Assembly (NCBI RefSeq): GCF_022179545.1 | Contig: NZ_AP025518.1 | Coordinates: forward strand, 1,736,001-1,800,000 | Source: Mycolicibacterium fortuitum subsp. fortuitum | GTDB taxonomy: Bacteria; Actinomycetota; Actinomycetes; Mycobacteriales; Mycobacteriaceae | DNA: 64,000 nt | Direction: 5' to 3' | Part shown: positions 43,136 through 50,885 of the stretch, one piece after another | How positions within the stretch are numbered: the first letter of the stretch is position 1 | Layout of the letters: every line of letters begins with the position of its first letter | Program-made: the position numbers and the translations under genes | Notes under the pieces: model-generated | The model's database searches: none | The model's input: the letters and a program-made list of their open reading frames with translations, nothing else | What the model was told of the DNA's origin: nothing

Positions 43136-43828
43136 TCAATCGACTGCCGGGGGCGTCTGCCGCACCGAGTAGAACAGTGAGATGGCCTCGTCTGCGACGG
43201 GATCGCGCAGTTCCACACCCCATCCGGTACTGAACTGGTTCACGTCGGGGCGCATCGGGATGGTTCCGGACATCAGCACGGTGCCCGGGTTGAGCAGGTC
43301 GCGCGAGCGCAGCTCCTCGACCCAGAACAGCGGCGACAGCAGCTCGGTCAGGGTGCCCTGCTGGATCACCTCGATGCCGGACTCGGTTTCGACGGTGCCG
43401 GTCAGGGTGAACTCGTCGAGCCGGTCGGCGATGGTGGCCAGACGCCAGGCCCGGTGGGCCAGCACATCGGGCGCGGCCTGTTTGCTCCAGGCCACCCCAT
43501 GTTGTTCGAGACGCCGGTCGGTGTGGTCACACGCCGCGGTGAGCAGCAGATCGCCGGGTCCGGTGCCGGCCACCACCAGCGCCCATTCCGCCTCGCCCGA
43601 GGTGAGCTCGTGCTGGACGTCGATCTCTTCGGTCTGCATCGCCAGGTAGGAGGCGATGGGGTAGATGCACGGGATGCGGGTGGGAGCGGGCACACCCAAC
43701 TCGGCGAGCTCGTTGATGTGGGCGGTCACGTCGGCTTGGCTGCGACCCGCGTATCCGGCGTTGAGCAGAGTGTCGACGTCGACAGTGACTGTCTCGTCAT
43801 CGCGCAGCGTGAAGGTGAGTTGGGGCAT
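43136..43828 (-). CDS. DUF2848 family protein
   Basis: 230 residues matching the DUF2848 pattern: early AGYAGRSQADVTAHINELAELGVPAP, then TSGEAEWAL, the invariant-looking CDHTDRRLE and the WSKQAAPDVLAHRAW block, and a late TVLMSGTIPM region. The fold is thought related to fumarylacetoacetate hydrolase, so a metal-dependent lyase or hydratase activity is possible. No function is established for the family. It starts at the ATG at 43828 (MPQLTFTLRDD). In an operon after IclR and before OYE and nitrilase, which suggests a catabolic step on an aliphatic or ring-opened intermediate. Confidence 0.8.
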   Translation of the reverse strand: MPQLTFTLRDDETVTVDVDTLLNAGYAGRSQADVTAHINELAELGVPAPTRIPCIYPIASYLAMQTEEIDVQHELTSGEAEWALVVAGTGPGDLLLTAACDHTDRRLEQHGVAWSKQAAPDVLAHRAWRLATIADRLDEFTLTGTVETESGIEVIQQGTLTELLSPLFWVEELRSRDLLNPGTVLMSGTIPMRPDVNQFSTGWGVELRDPVADEAISLFYSVRQTPPAVD

Positions 43829-43910
43829 GGGTGTCCTGACTGTCGACTGGCCTCGGTCGAGACCTGATGGGTGGGCAGAGCGTTGGAGCACAGAGGTTTT
43901 CGAGGGGAAG

Positions 43911-44765
43911 TCACCGCGTGGCGCGACGCCAGGCGGCTTCTTGGACATGTCGCGCAATGCCGGCCGCTGCCGTCCGGACTGCCGGTGCCGCGTCGGCGGG
44001 CCGGAATCGATGTACCGGACCCGAGATCGAGACCGCCGCGACGATGGCGCCTGACCAGCTCCGGATGGGAGCTGCGATACAGGTCAGGCCAGGTTGGCTC
44101 TCCTGGCGGTCGTACGCCACGCCGCAACGCCGGATGGCGGCCAGGTCGCGATCGAGTTGCGCGGCCGAGGAGACACTCAACGACGTGGCGGGCCGAAGGT
44201 TCGCCGAGACGCGGGCGATGACCTTCTGGTCGCTGAATGCGAGCAGCGCCTTTCCGATCGCGGTGTTCGCGGCGCGCAGCCGGCCCCCGACGCAGGCAGG
44301 CGAGTTCACCCCGTTGTGGCCGTGGATCTTGTCTATGTACAGGACGTCCTGGCCGGTCAGGATGCCGAGATTCACTGTTTCATGGGTGATTTCGTAAAGG
44401 TCGAGCAGATGTGGCAGTGCGACGCGGCGCAATTCGTGGTTGTCCGGTTGGCTGCCGAGCGCGGCGAGCTCGTTGAGCCGTGCCCCAGGGGAGTATTCGG
44501 TGCCGCGTTTGGTCACCATGTCCCAGTCGACGAGGACGGCCAGCAGGCGGTGTGCTGTCGATTTCGGCAGCTGTGCCTGACGCGCGATCTCCGAGACCCC
44601 CATGGCCGGGCGATTCGGCGTGAAACAACTCAGCAGTGCGAGAGCCTTGGCAACCGAGGTCGATGAGTCCGGATCCAGCGGACGGTCGGCTACCAATTGC
44701 ACGGCGGGTGCCCGATGCAGTGAGCGGGTCGGTGGGGATACCACGGTGGGGCTGATCGTTGTCAT
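43911..44765 (-). CDS. IclR-family transcriptional regulator
   Basis: 284 residues: winged HTH at about 35-100 (TSVAKALALLSCF, MGVSEIARQAQLPKSTAHRLL) and a GAF-like effector domain with GILTGQDVLYIDKIHG and NTAIGKALLAF. IclR proteins commonly control aromatic catabolism operons. The ATG at 44765 has a perfect AGGAGG 5 nt upstream. It lies between the FAH-family gene and DUF2848 on the minus strand and facing away from the large plus-strand meta-cleavage operon. The spacer 45725-45921 between the two divergent operons is the most likely binding region; no operator was identified there. Confidence 0.87.
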   Translation of the reverse strand: MTTISPTVVSPPTRSLHRAPAVQLVADRPLDPDSSTSVAKALALLSCFTPNRPAMGVSEIARQAQLPKSTAHRLLAVLVDWDMVTKRGTEYSPGARLNELAALGSQPDNHELRRVALPHLLDLYEITHETVNLGILTGQDVLYIDKIHGHNGVNSPACVGGRLRAANTAIGKALLAFSDQKVIARVSANLRPATSLSVSSAAQLDRDLAAIRRCGVAYDRQESQPGLTCIAAPIRSWSGAIVAAVSISGPVHRFRPADAAPAVRTAAAGIARHVQEAAWRRATR

Positions 44766-44950
44766 CGTTGCCTCCTGGGGCTTCAGTTCGGCGGTGAGCG
44801 GCCCGGATCTGCGGCACCGGCGCATTCGGCCTGGGGCCCGACGGTATGGCAGCAGTGGCGCGGGTCACATCCGGGGAATTACCGAAAGACACCTACCTAA
44901 CGGCTCGCTGCGGCGCGGTGAACCCACCGTGAGCTGGGCGGGTGCCGCGG

Positions 44951-45724
44951 TCAGCAGGCCAGGGTGACGGACCTCAGCGACGAGAACCGGGCGGTGACCG
45001 GGAAGCCGACGGGCAGCGGTACCGGCGCCGTCCCGACGAGGACTGTCCAGCCCACCTCGATCGCGTGACCGCGCCGGGCAAGACAGTTCGCCGCCGCCGC
45101 GAGTGCCTCGCTCGGGTGGCTTCTGGCCACCGCATCGAAACGTGTCACGGTGGCTGCCCCGGTGGCGACGGTGATGCCGGCCTCTTCCCGCGACAGGTCC
45201 AGGCCGGCGGGGGCGAACCCGACCGGTCCGGTGAGGTAATAGGACGACGACAGGTTGTCGGCGACCAGGTCGGGCGCAGTGCACCGGCGGTCCGAGTAGC
45301 GGCTGTCGGTGACTTCCAATCCGGCGAACACGAGATCGACCGCCGCCAGCGCCGCTGCGGCGGTGACCCCGGGACCGCAGAGCCGCCGCCCCGTGACGAA
45401 CGCGATCACCGGTTCGACACCGGGATCGACGAGCAACTCTGTGGGCAGGTGATCGCTTGTACGCAGTGCCATCGCATCGGTCAGCCACCCGGTCAGCGGA
45501 GTCACCGAGGACCGGGACTGCACCTTGATACCGACGACGTGCTCGCCGCGCTCGATCCGCTGGCTCAAGGCCTCGTCCTGAATCCGATAGGCGAGATCGA
45601 AGTTCAGATCGCGACATTCCGCCGAAAGTGACGGCATCCGTTGCTTCTTGGCCTGCGCGCTCAGCAGCCTTCCGGCAATGGAGTCGACAGTGGGCTGGAT
45701 TGCGGTGCTGAATTCGATGTTCAC
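44951..45724 (-). CDS. FAH-family 2-hydroxydienoate hydratase/decarboxylase-like protein with altered metal site
   Basis: 257 residues, related to 2-keto-4-pentenoate hydratase and 4-oxalocrotonate decarboxylase. The metal-binding signature, EPE in the two paralogues of this window, reads E104-P-V106 here (GVEPVIAFVTG), so one glutamate ligand is replaced, while the later Glu in GLEVTDSRY is kept. Start is the GTG at 45724 with AGGAG 9 nt upstream. First gene of the minus operon with IclR, DUF2848, OYE and nitrilase. It may have altered activity or be a structural partner, as hydratase/decarboxylase pairs form complexes in known pathways. Confidence 0.75.
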   Translation of the reverse strand: MNIEFSTAIQPTVDSIAGRLLSAQAKKQRMPSLSAECRDLNFDLAYRIQDEALSQRIERGEHVVGIKVQSRSSVTPLTGWLTDAMALRTSDHLPTELLVDPGVEPVIAFVTGRRLCGPGVTAAAALAAVDLVFAGLEVTDSRYSDRRCTAPDLVADNLSSSYYLTGPVGFAPAGLDLSREEAGITVATGAATVTRFDAVARSHPSEALAAAANCLARRGHAIEVGWTVLVGTAPVPLPVGFPVTARFSSLRSVTLAC

Positions 45725-45921
45725 CTGCAGGTGCTCCTGAATCGTCGGGTGTGCCGGGTGTTCACCGTGACGGTTGGTCGCGATCGAGGGGAATGTGCGC
45801 GGTCTGAACCGTGGAACGCCGGCGGCATGCCACTCTGCGGAACGGTGCCGTTGCCCATCCCCGAACCAGGCGGAAACCTGCTGTGCCGATGCCTGTTCGA
45901 AACACGGAAGGGAAACGGTGC

Positions 45922-46683
45922 ATGGCGACGTTGACGGTCGATGGCGTTGATCTCTACTACGAGGATCACGGGAGCGGAGAACCACTGCTACTGGTGCACG
46001 GCGCCGCGGCGTCGGGGCGATGGTTCGGCGACCTGATTCCCCAACTCGCGGCCAAGTACCGGGTGATCGTTCCGGATCTGCGCGGGTTGGGACGCAGTGC
46101 GCGGGTGGCGCCGTTGGAACGCCCGCAAGTGTGGGTGGCCGATCTCTGGCGCCTGCTGGACTCACTCGGCCTGGACCGCGTCCATCTCGCCGGTGTGTCG
46201 CTCGGCTCACGGATCGCCGGGCGGATGGTGCTCGACAACCGGGCACGGATCACGACCCTGACCGTGGACGCGCCGATCATCGGATTGAGCAAGAGCGGAA
46301 ACGCTTCGCTCAATTCGGTTTTCACGGCCGTGGACCCGGAGAGCGCTCAGGCCCGCGAGTGGAATGATCTGCACGGGGACGACTGGCGCGATGCCGTCCG
46401 GTTCTACGCCGAGACCCGGAGCACCGAACAGTTCCAGGAGTACTTAACCCTGCGACCGCATCTGGCGGACATCGACGTCCCCACCCTGATCTGCCGCGGT
46501 GACCTCGATGATGCGATCCACCCGGTGGACGACGCGTTCATCTGGCACAAGCAGGCGCCCGACACCCAGTTGTTCATCGCTCCGGGCCTGACCCAGTCAT
46601 CGATCATGTTGGAGCGGGCGGCGAACTTCGTCACCGAATTCGAGGCATTCCAGGCGCGTTGCGCGCTCGGATCCGCGGCATGA
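45922..46683 (+). CDS. alpha/beta hydrolase lacking the usual catalytic histidine
   Basis: 253 residues of the alpha/beta-hydrolase fold, near the meta-cleavage product hydrolases: LLLVHGAAASGRWFGDL oxyanion region, nucleophile Ser in LAGVSLGSRIAG, Asp region ICRGDLDDAIHP. The loop that normally holds the catalytic His (G-x-GH) reads APGLTQSS, with Gln in the His position, so classical hydrolysis looks impaired. Start is the ATG at 45922 with AAGGGAAA upstream. First gene of the plus-strand operon, and its stop overlaps the pcp start (ATGA). Confidence 0.78.
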   Translation: MATLTVDGVDLYYEDHGSGEPLLLVHGAAASGRWFGDLIPQLAAKYRVIVPDLRGLGRSARVAPLERPQVWVADLWRLLDSLGLDRVHLAGVSLGSRIAGRMVLDNRARITTLTVDAPIIGLSKSGNASLNSVFTAVDPESAQAREWNDLHGDDWRDAVRFYAETRSTEQFQEYLTLRPHLADIDVPTLICRGDLDDAIHPVDDAFIWHKQAPDTQLFIAPGLTQSSIMLERAANFVTEFEAFQARCALGSAA

Positions 46684-47327
46684 CCCGAGCGCTCGTCACC
46701 GGATTCGGCGCATACGCAACCGAGACCGACAATCCCAGCGGTCTGATCGCGCAACGGTTGGACGGACAGCAGATCGCAGGCCTGGACGTGGTCGCCCGCG
46801 TGCTGCCGGTGGACACCGAACTGGTGCACGACGTGTTGGCCGAGGCCATCGAGTCACTCAAGCCTGCGGTCGTGGTGCTGACGGGCGTCGCACCCGGCCG
46901 CACGGCACCCGCGGTGGAACGCGTGGCGGTCAATGTGCGGGACTTTCCGATTCCCGATACCGCGCAGCGGGTTCCGATCGACGAACCGGTGGTCGACGGC
47001 GGTCCGGCCGCTTACTTGAGCACGTTGCCGGTCAAGGCGATCGTGGACGGTTGGCGGCGTGCGGGGCTGGCCGGCTACGTCTCGAACACGGCCGGGACCT
47101 ATCTGTGCAACCAGGTGTTTTACCTGGCCCGGCATCTGTGTCGCGTCCCGGGCGCGCGGGTCGGGATGGTGCACCTGCCCGTGACGCCTGCCCGGTCGAC
47201 CGCGAGTACACCGCCGCTGCCGTCTGTCCCGGTCGAAGTTCTCGAACATCAGGTAAGGCTGGCAGTTTCGATCTCTGCCGAGCACCAGGGAGAAGACCTG
47301 CGCATCGGTGGAGGGGCAATCAGTTGA
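46680..47327 (+). CDS. pcp: pyrrolidone-carboxylate (pyroglutamyl) peptidase, family C15
   Basis: 215-residue cysteine peptidase that removes N-terminal pyroglutamate. All catalytic residues are present: E80 in AVERVAVNV, C143 in AGTYLCNQVFY, H165 in MVHLPVTP, at nearly the numbering known for bacterial Pcp. It is sandwiched between two alpha/beta hydrolase genes with overlaps at both ends (ATGA, TTGA), so it is firmly part of the aromatic-degradation operon. That is an unusual place for a peptidase; it may cleave a lactam or amide related to the pathway substrate (inference). Confidence 0.88.
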   Translation: MTRALVTGFGAYATETDNPSGLIAQRLDGQQIAGLDVVARVLPVDTELVHDVLAEAIESLKPAVVVLTGVAPGRTAPAVERVAVNVRDFPIPDTAQRVPIDEPVVDGGPAAYLSTLPVKAIVDGWRRAGLAGYVSNTAGTYLCNQVFYLARHLCRVPGARVGMVHLPVTPARSTASTPPLPSVPVEVLEHQVRLAVSISAEHQGEDLRIGGGAIS

Positions 47328-48181
47328 CGGTCACTACTCGGATGCACTGGGAACACAGCAGTAGCCACACAGTGGAGATCGACGGGCATCCGGTCCACTA
47401 TCACGATGTCGGTGCCGGCCCGCCGCTGGTCATGCCGCAGGCGTTCGGTCCGCTGCCCGGCACGACGGCCTGGCTCACCTACCACCGCACCCTCGGTGAG
47501 CTGGCTGCGCGTCATCGGTGCATCCTCGTGGACTACCCGAACTTCGGGCGCAGCGGACCGCGAGAGTTCCACGAGCCGGTGCACGACCTCTATGTGCGAA
47601 ATACTCTCGGGATACTGGACCGACTCGGGCTGGACACGATCACTGCTCTCGGTGTCTCCACCGGGGGAACTGTGGCGATCGGTTTGGCGCTCGCCGCACC
47701 GGGACGTGTGGAACGGTTGATCGTCGGCGGGTGCACCGCCTCGACCGGCGGTGATCCGTACCTGCTGGCTACGGCACCGACCGAGGTTGGGCGTCTGTTC
47801 GAAGAATGCCAATCGCGACCGCCGGACCGCGAACGCATCGCGCGGTTGCTTCGCAGTCTCGTGTTCGATCCTGGGCAGATCGATGACGGTCTCGTCGAGC
47901 AGATGTACCGATGGCGGGTGGACGAACCGCGCCACGCCGAAGCCTGGGCCCGCTCGACCATTGTGGCCCGTAGCAATCTGGCCGCGTTACAGGCCGTGGT
48001 CGCGCCCACGCTGGTGATTCATGGACGCCATGACCGCATGGTGCCCATGGAGGGGGCACTGCAGCTGCTGAGCCATCTGCCTTCGGCGGATCTGATGGTT
48101 TTGAACAAGTGCGGGCATTGGCCGCCGTTCGAACGCCCGTGGGACTTCGCCCGCGCCGTTCGCACATTCCTTTCCACGTGA
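47324..48181 (+). CDS. alpha/beta hydrolase, meta-cleavage product hydrolase-like
   Basis: 285 residues. Nucleophile S112 in LGVSTGGTVAIG, Asp in VIHGRHDRMVP, His in NKCGHWPPFERP, so the triad is complete. It fits the C-C bond hydrolases that cleave 2-hydroxy-6-oxo-hexa-2,4-dienoates made by extradiol dioxygenases. I place the start at the TTG at 47324 because GGAGGGG stands 7 nt upstream and the codon overlaps the pcp stop; an ATG at 47342 is the alternative. Upstream of the first extradiol dioxygenase by 121 nt. Confidence 0.83.
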   Translation: MTVTTRMHWEHSSSHTVEIDGHPVHYHDVGAGPPLVMPQAFGPLPGTTAWLTYHRTLGELAARHRCILVDYPNFGRSGPREFHEPVHDLYVRNTLGILDRLGLDTITALGVSTGGTVAIGLALAAPGRVERLIVGGCTASTGGDPYLLATAPTEVGRLFEECQSRPPDRERIARLLRSLVFDPGQIDDGLVEQMYRWRVDEPRHAEAWARSTIVARSNLAALQAVVAPTLVIHGRHDRMVPMEGALQLLSHLPSADLMVLNKCGHWPPFERPWDFARAVRTFLST

Positions 48182-48302
48182 ACGTTTCCAGGTGTTCCGG
48201 TAGGCGGATCGGTGCCGTTGCCGGTGGCCCGTGCGATCACGAAAGCTGCGTAACCGAGGCCGAACCGCGCGACTGACGCGGGCGGGCCGGGAAGGTAAAT
48301 TC

Positions 48303-49169
48303 ATGAATGAAGTTGTCGCACTGGGCTATCTGGGCCTCCGCGCCACTGATCTGCGTGCCTGGCGCAAGTACGGGACCGAGATTCTGGGCTTGCAGGACGT
48401 CTCGGCGCACGAGCAATGCGATGACCAGACGGTTCTGTTGCGCGGTGACGAGCGCGGCTGGCGGCTGGCAATTCACCAGGCCGATACCGGTGGAGCGGCC
48501 TATGTCGGCTGGGAAGTGCCGAACGACGCCGCACTGGACCGGCTGGCCCGGCGGCTGGAGAACGCCGGCGTCGAGATCCACCACGATCCGGACTGTGCCG
48601 CCCAGCGTCAGGTCGAGGCTCTCATCCGGTGTACCGATCCCGATGGTCACCGGTTGGAATTCTTCTACGGTGCCCGGGTACCGAAGCGGCCCTTCGTTTC
48701 CCCGAGAGGTATCCGGTTCGTGACCGGTGACCTCGGCTTGGGGCACGTGTTCTTCTTCGTCACCGACCTCGCCGCCGCGAAGCGGTTCTACCTCGAAGTG
48801 CTGGGCTTCCGCCTCACAGACACCATCGAATTCCACGGCCGCAAAGTCCATTTCGCGCACGTGAACCCCCGCCATCACAGCCTCGCGTTCGTCGAGAACG
48901 ACAACCTGGCGCCGGCCCTGGGGCACTTCATGCTCGAGGTCACCGACATCGACGACGTCGGGAGGACGCTCGACGCGGTCCACGCCGGTGGGGTTCAGCT
49001 CACCGAAACCCTGGGCCGGCACACCAACGATCTGGCCATCTCGTTCTTCATGAAGAATCCGTCCGGCTCGGAGATCGAGTACGGCTACGACGGGCGGTTG
49101 GTCGACGACTCCACGTGGCGGGTGTCGAGTTACGACGCCACCAGTTTGTGGGGGCATCACCGTGACTGA
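48303..49169 (+). CDS. type I extradiol (catechol meta-cleavage) dioxygenase, first copy
   Basis: 288-residue two-domain vicinal-oxygen-chelate dioxygenase that splits a catechol next to the diol using Fe(II). Metal ligands H148 (LGLGHVFFF), H208 (LGHFMLEV) and E259 (SEIEYGY) coincide closely with those of BphC. Second-shell histidines H192 in RHHSLAF and H240 are also present. The ATG at 48303 follows GAAGG at 7 nt. The size and two-domain layout favour bicyclic or substituted catechols over simple catechol. A second, different copy lies at 54004. Confidence 0.9.
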   Translation: MNEVVALGYLGLRATDLRAWRKYGTEILGLQDVSAHEQCDDQTVLLRGDERGWRLAIHQADTGGAAYVGWEVPNDAALDRLARRLENAGVEIHHDPDCAAQRQVEALIRCTDPDGHRLEFFYGARVPKRPFVSPRGIRFVTGDLGLGHVFFFVTDLAAAKRFYLEVLGFRLTDTIEFHGRKVHFAHVNPRHHSLAFVENDNLAPALGHFMLEVTDIDDVGRTLDAVHAGGVQLTETLGRHTNDLAISFFMKNPSGSEIEYGYDGRLVDDSTWRVSSYDATSLWGHHRD

Positions 49170-49205
49170 TGCACCGAAGCCGTCTTCGCCGACGGGAGCA
49201 CTCCG

Positions 49206-50447
49206 ATGACGGAGACCTACGTGGTCGTCGGAGCCAGTCTGGCCGGAGCCCGCGCGGTAGAGGCGTTGCGCAACGAGGGATTCGACGGCCGCATCATCCT
49301 CGTCGGCGCGGAGTACCACCTGCCGTACGACCGGCCACCGCTGTCGAAAGAGGTGATCCTCGGATCAAAAGACCCGACCGACACCCTGATTCACAAGTCG
49401 GACTTCTATTCCCGCAACGACATCGAATTACTGCTCGGGGCCCGGGCCCGGCGGATCGATACGCACGGCCGCCGAGTCGAGCTGCACGATGGGGTGTCGA
49501 TCCAGGCCGACAAGGTGTTGTTGTGTACCGGTACGACGCCCCGCCGCCCCGAGATTTCGGGGCTGGACCTCGACGGCGTGCACTTCCTGCGGACCGTCGA
49601 CGACGCGATCGCGATCCGTGATCGGATGCGCGCCGGTGCTGCCGTGGTGATCCTCGGGGGCGGGCTGATCGGCATCGAACTGGCCGCATCGGCACTGCAG
49701 CTCGGCAACCAGGTGACCGTGCTCGAGCGAAGCGATGCGGTGCTCGGCCGGGTGCTGCCGGAGCGAATCGCCCAGTGTCTGGTGCGTTTCCACGTCGAAC
49801 AGGGCGTGCGCATGGTGACCGGTGCCAAGGTGGCCGCCGTCGAAGGTGACCATCGGGTGCGGCGGGTCACGATGGACGACGGGACGCACATCGAGGCTGA
49901 CCTGGTGGTCGTCGGGGTCGGCGTGGCGCCGGCGGTCGATGTGGCGGTCAATTCCGGAATCGATGTCGACAACGGCATCGTGGTCGACGAGTTCTGTGAG
50001 ACCTCGGTGCCCGGTGTGTATGCCGCGGGTGACGTGGCGAGCTCCCCATGCGGCCACGACTCCGGACGAATCCGGTTGGAACACTGGCAGAACGCACAGA
50101 ATCAGGGCATCGCCGCCGCGCGTTCGATGGTGGGACGGCGGGAACCCTACCGCGACCTGCCGTGGTTCTGGTCGGACCAGGGCCAGACGAACATCCAGGT
50201 GGCCGGGCGGCTGCATCCGGAAGATCACGTCGTATGGCGCGGCAGCCCGGAATCCATGCAATTCACGGCATTTCACCTGCGGGACAGTGTGTTGGTCGGA
50301 GCCGTCGGGGTGAACCGGCGGCGGGAGGTCCGGATGGCGATGAGCCTGATCGAGCGGCGGGCCAGGCCGGAGCCGGCCTTGCTGTCCGACCCGGCCGTCG
50401 ATCTGCGCTCGATCGACGACGCCGCGACACCCGCGGGGCAACAGTGA
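49206..50447 (+). CDS. ferredoxin reductase component of the Rieske dioxygenase
   Basis: 413-residue FAD/NADH oxidoreductase (BphA4 type) passing electrons from NADH to the Rieske ferredoxin. FAD-binding YVVVGASLAGARAVEAL at the N-terminus, NAD-binding VVILGGGLIGIELAASAL in the middle, FAD-closing VPGVYAAGDVASSP, and the conserved WFWSDQ segment near the C-terminus. The ATG at 49206 has GGGAG 7 nt upstream. It is directly before the ferredoxin gene and is the only such reductase in the window, so it probably serves both Rieske oxygenases. Confidence 0.9.
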   Translation: MTETYVVVGASLAGARAVEALRNEGFDGRIILVGAEYHLPYDRPPLSKEVILGSKDPTDTLIHKSDFYSRNDIELLLGARARRIDTHGRRVELHDGVSIQADKVLLCTGTTPRRPEISGLDLDGVHFLRTVDDAIAIRDRMRAGAAVVILGGGLIGIELAASALQLGNQVTVLERSDAVLGRVLPERIAQCLVRFHVEQGVRMVTGAKVAAVEGDHRVRRVTMDDGTHIEADLVVVGVGVAPAVDVAVNSGIDVDNGIVVDEFCETSVPGVYAAGDVASSPCGHDSGRIRLEHWQNAQNQGIAAARSMVGRREPYRDLPWFWSDQGQTNIQVAGRLHPEDHVVWRGSPESMQFTAFHLRDSVLVGAVGVNRRREVRMAMSLIERRARPEPALLSDPAVDLRSIDDAATPAGQQ

Positions 50448-50461
50448 GGGAGGAATCGGCA

Positions 50462-50794
50462 ATGACGGCAATGGCAGAGTCCGAACACCTGGTCCGGGTG
50501 TGCCCGGTCGGAGACCTGGCGCCGGGCAACGTGAAACGGGTCGATGTCGATCCACCGATCGCGGTGTACAACATCGACGGCTCGTTCTACGCGACCGCCG
50601 ACTGGTGTACACACGACAGGTCGTCGCTGGCCGACGAGGGCTTCATCGAGAACGGCCAGGTCGAATGTGGCTGGCATTTCGCCAAGTTCTGTGTGCGCAC
50701 CGGCGCGGTCACCGCGCCGCCTGCGGTCCAACCGCTCGCGACCTACTCGGTCCAGGTGATCGATGACGTGGTGTACGTGGACGTAACCGGCTGA
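50462..50794 (+). CDS. Rieske-type [2Fe-2S] ferredoxin component
   Basis: 110 residues. Rieske ligands C49, H51, C69 and H72 in DWCTHDRS and VECGWHFAKF (Gly replaces the more common Pro in the second box). It carries electrons from the reductase to the oxygenase alpha subunit. GGAGG stands 8 nt before the ATG at 50462; an ATG at 50471 is an alternative. Followed after 91 nt by the second oxygenase alpha subunit, with nothing distinct in that spacer. Confidence 0.9.
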   Translation: MTAMAESEHLVRVCPVGDLAPGNVKRVDVDPPIAVYNIDGSFYATADWCTHDRSSLADEGFIENGQVECGWHFAKFCVRTGAVTAPPAVQPLATYSVQVIDDVVYVDVTG

Positions 50795-50885
50795 GTGACG
50801 TTCCGGCGTCCAGAACGGTTGCATCGACGGGCATTTCGCATGCTGATTAGCTCAACAACAGTCCTCGAATGTGAACTGAAGGGAA

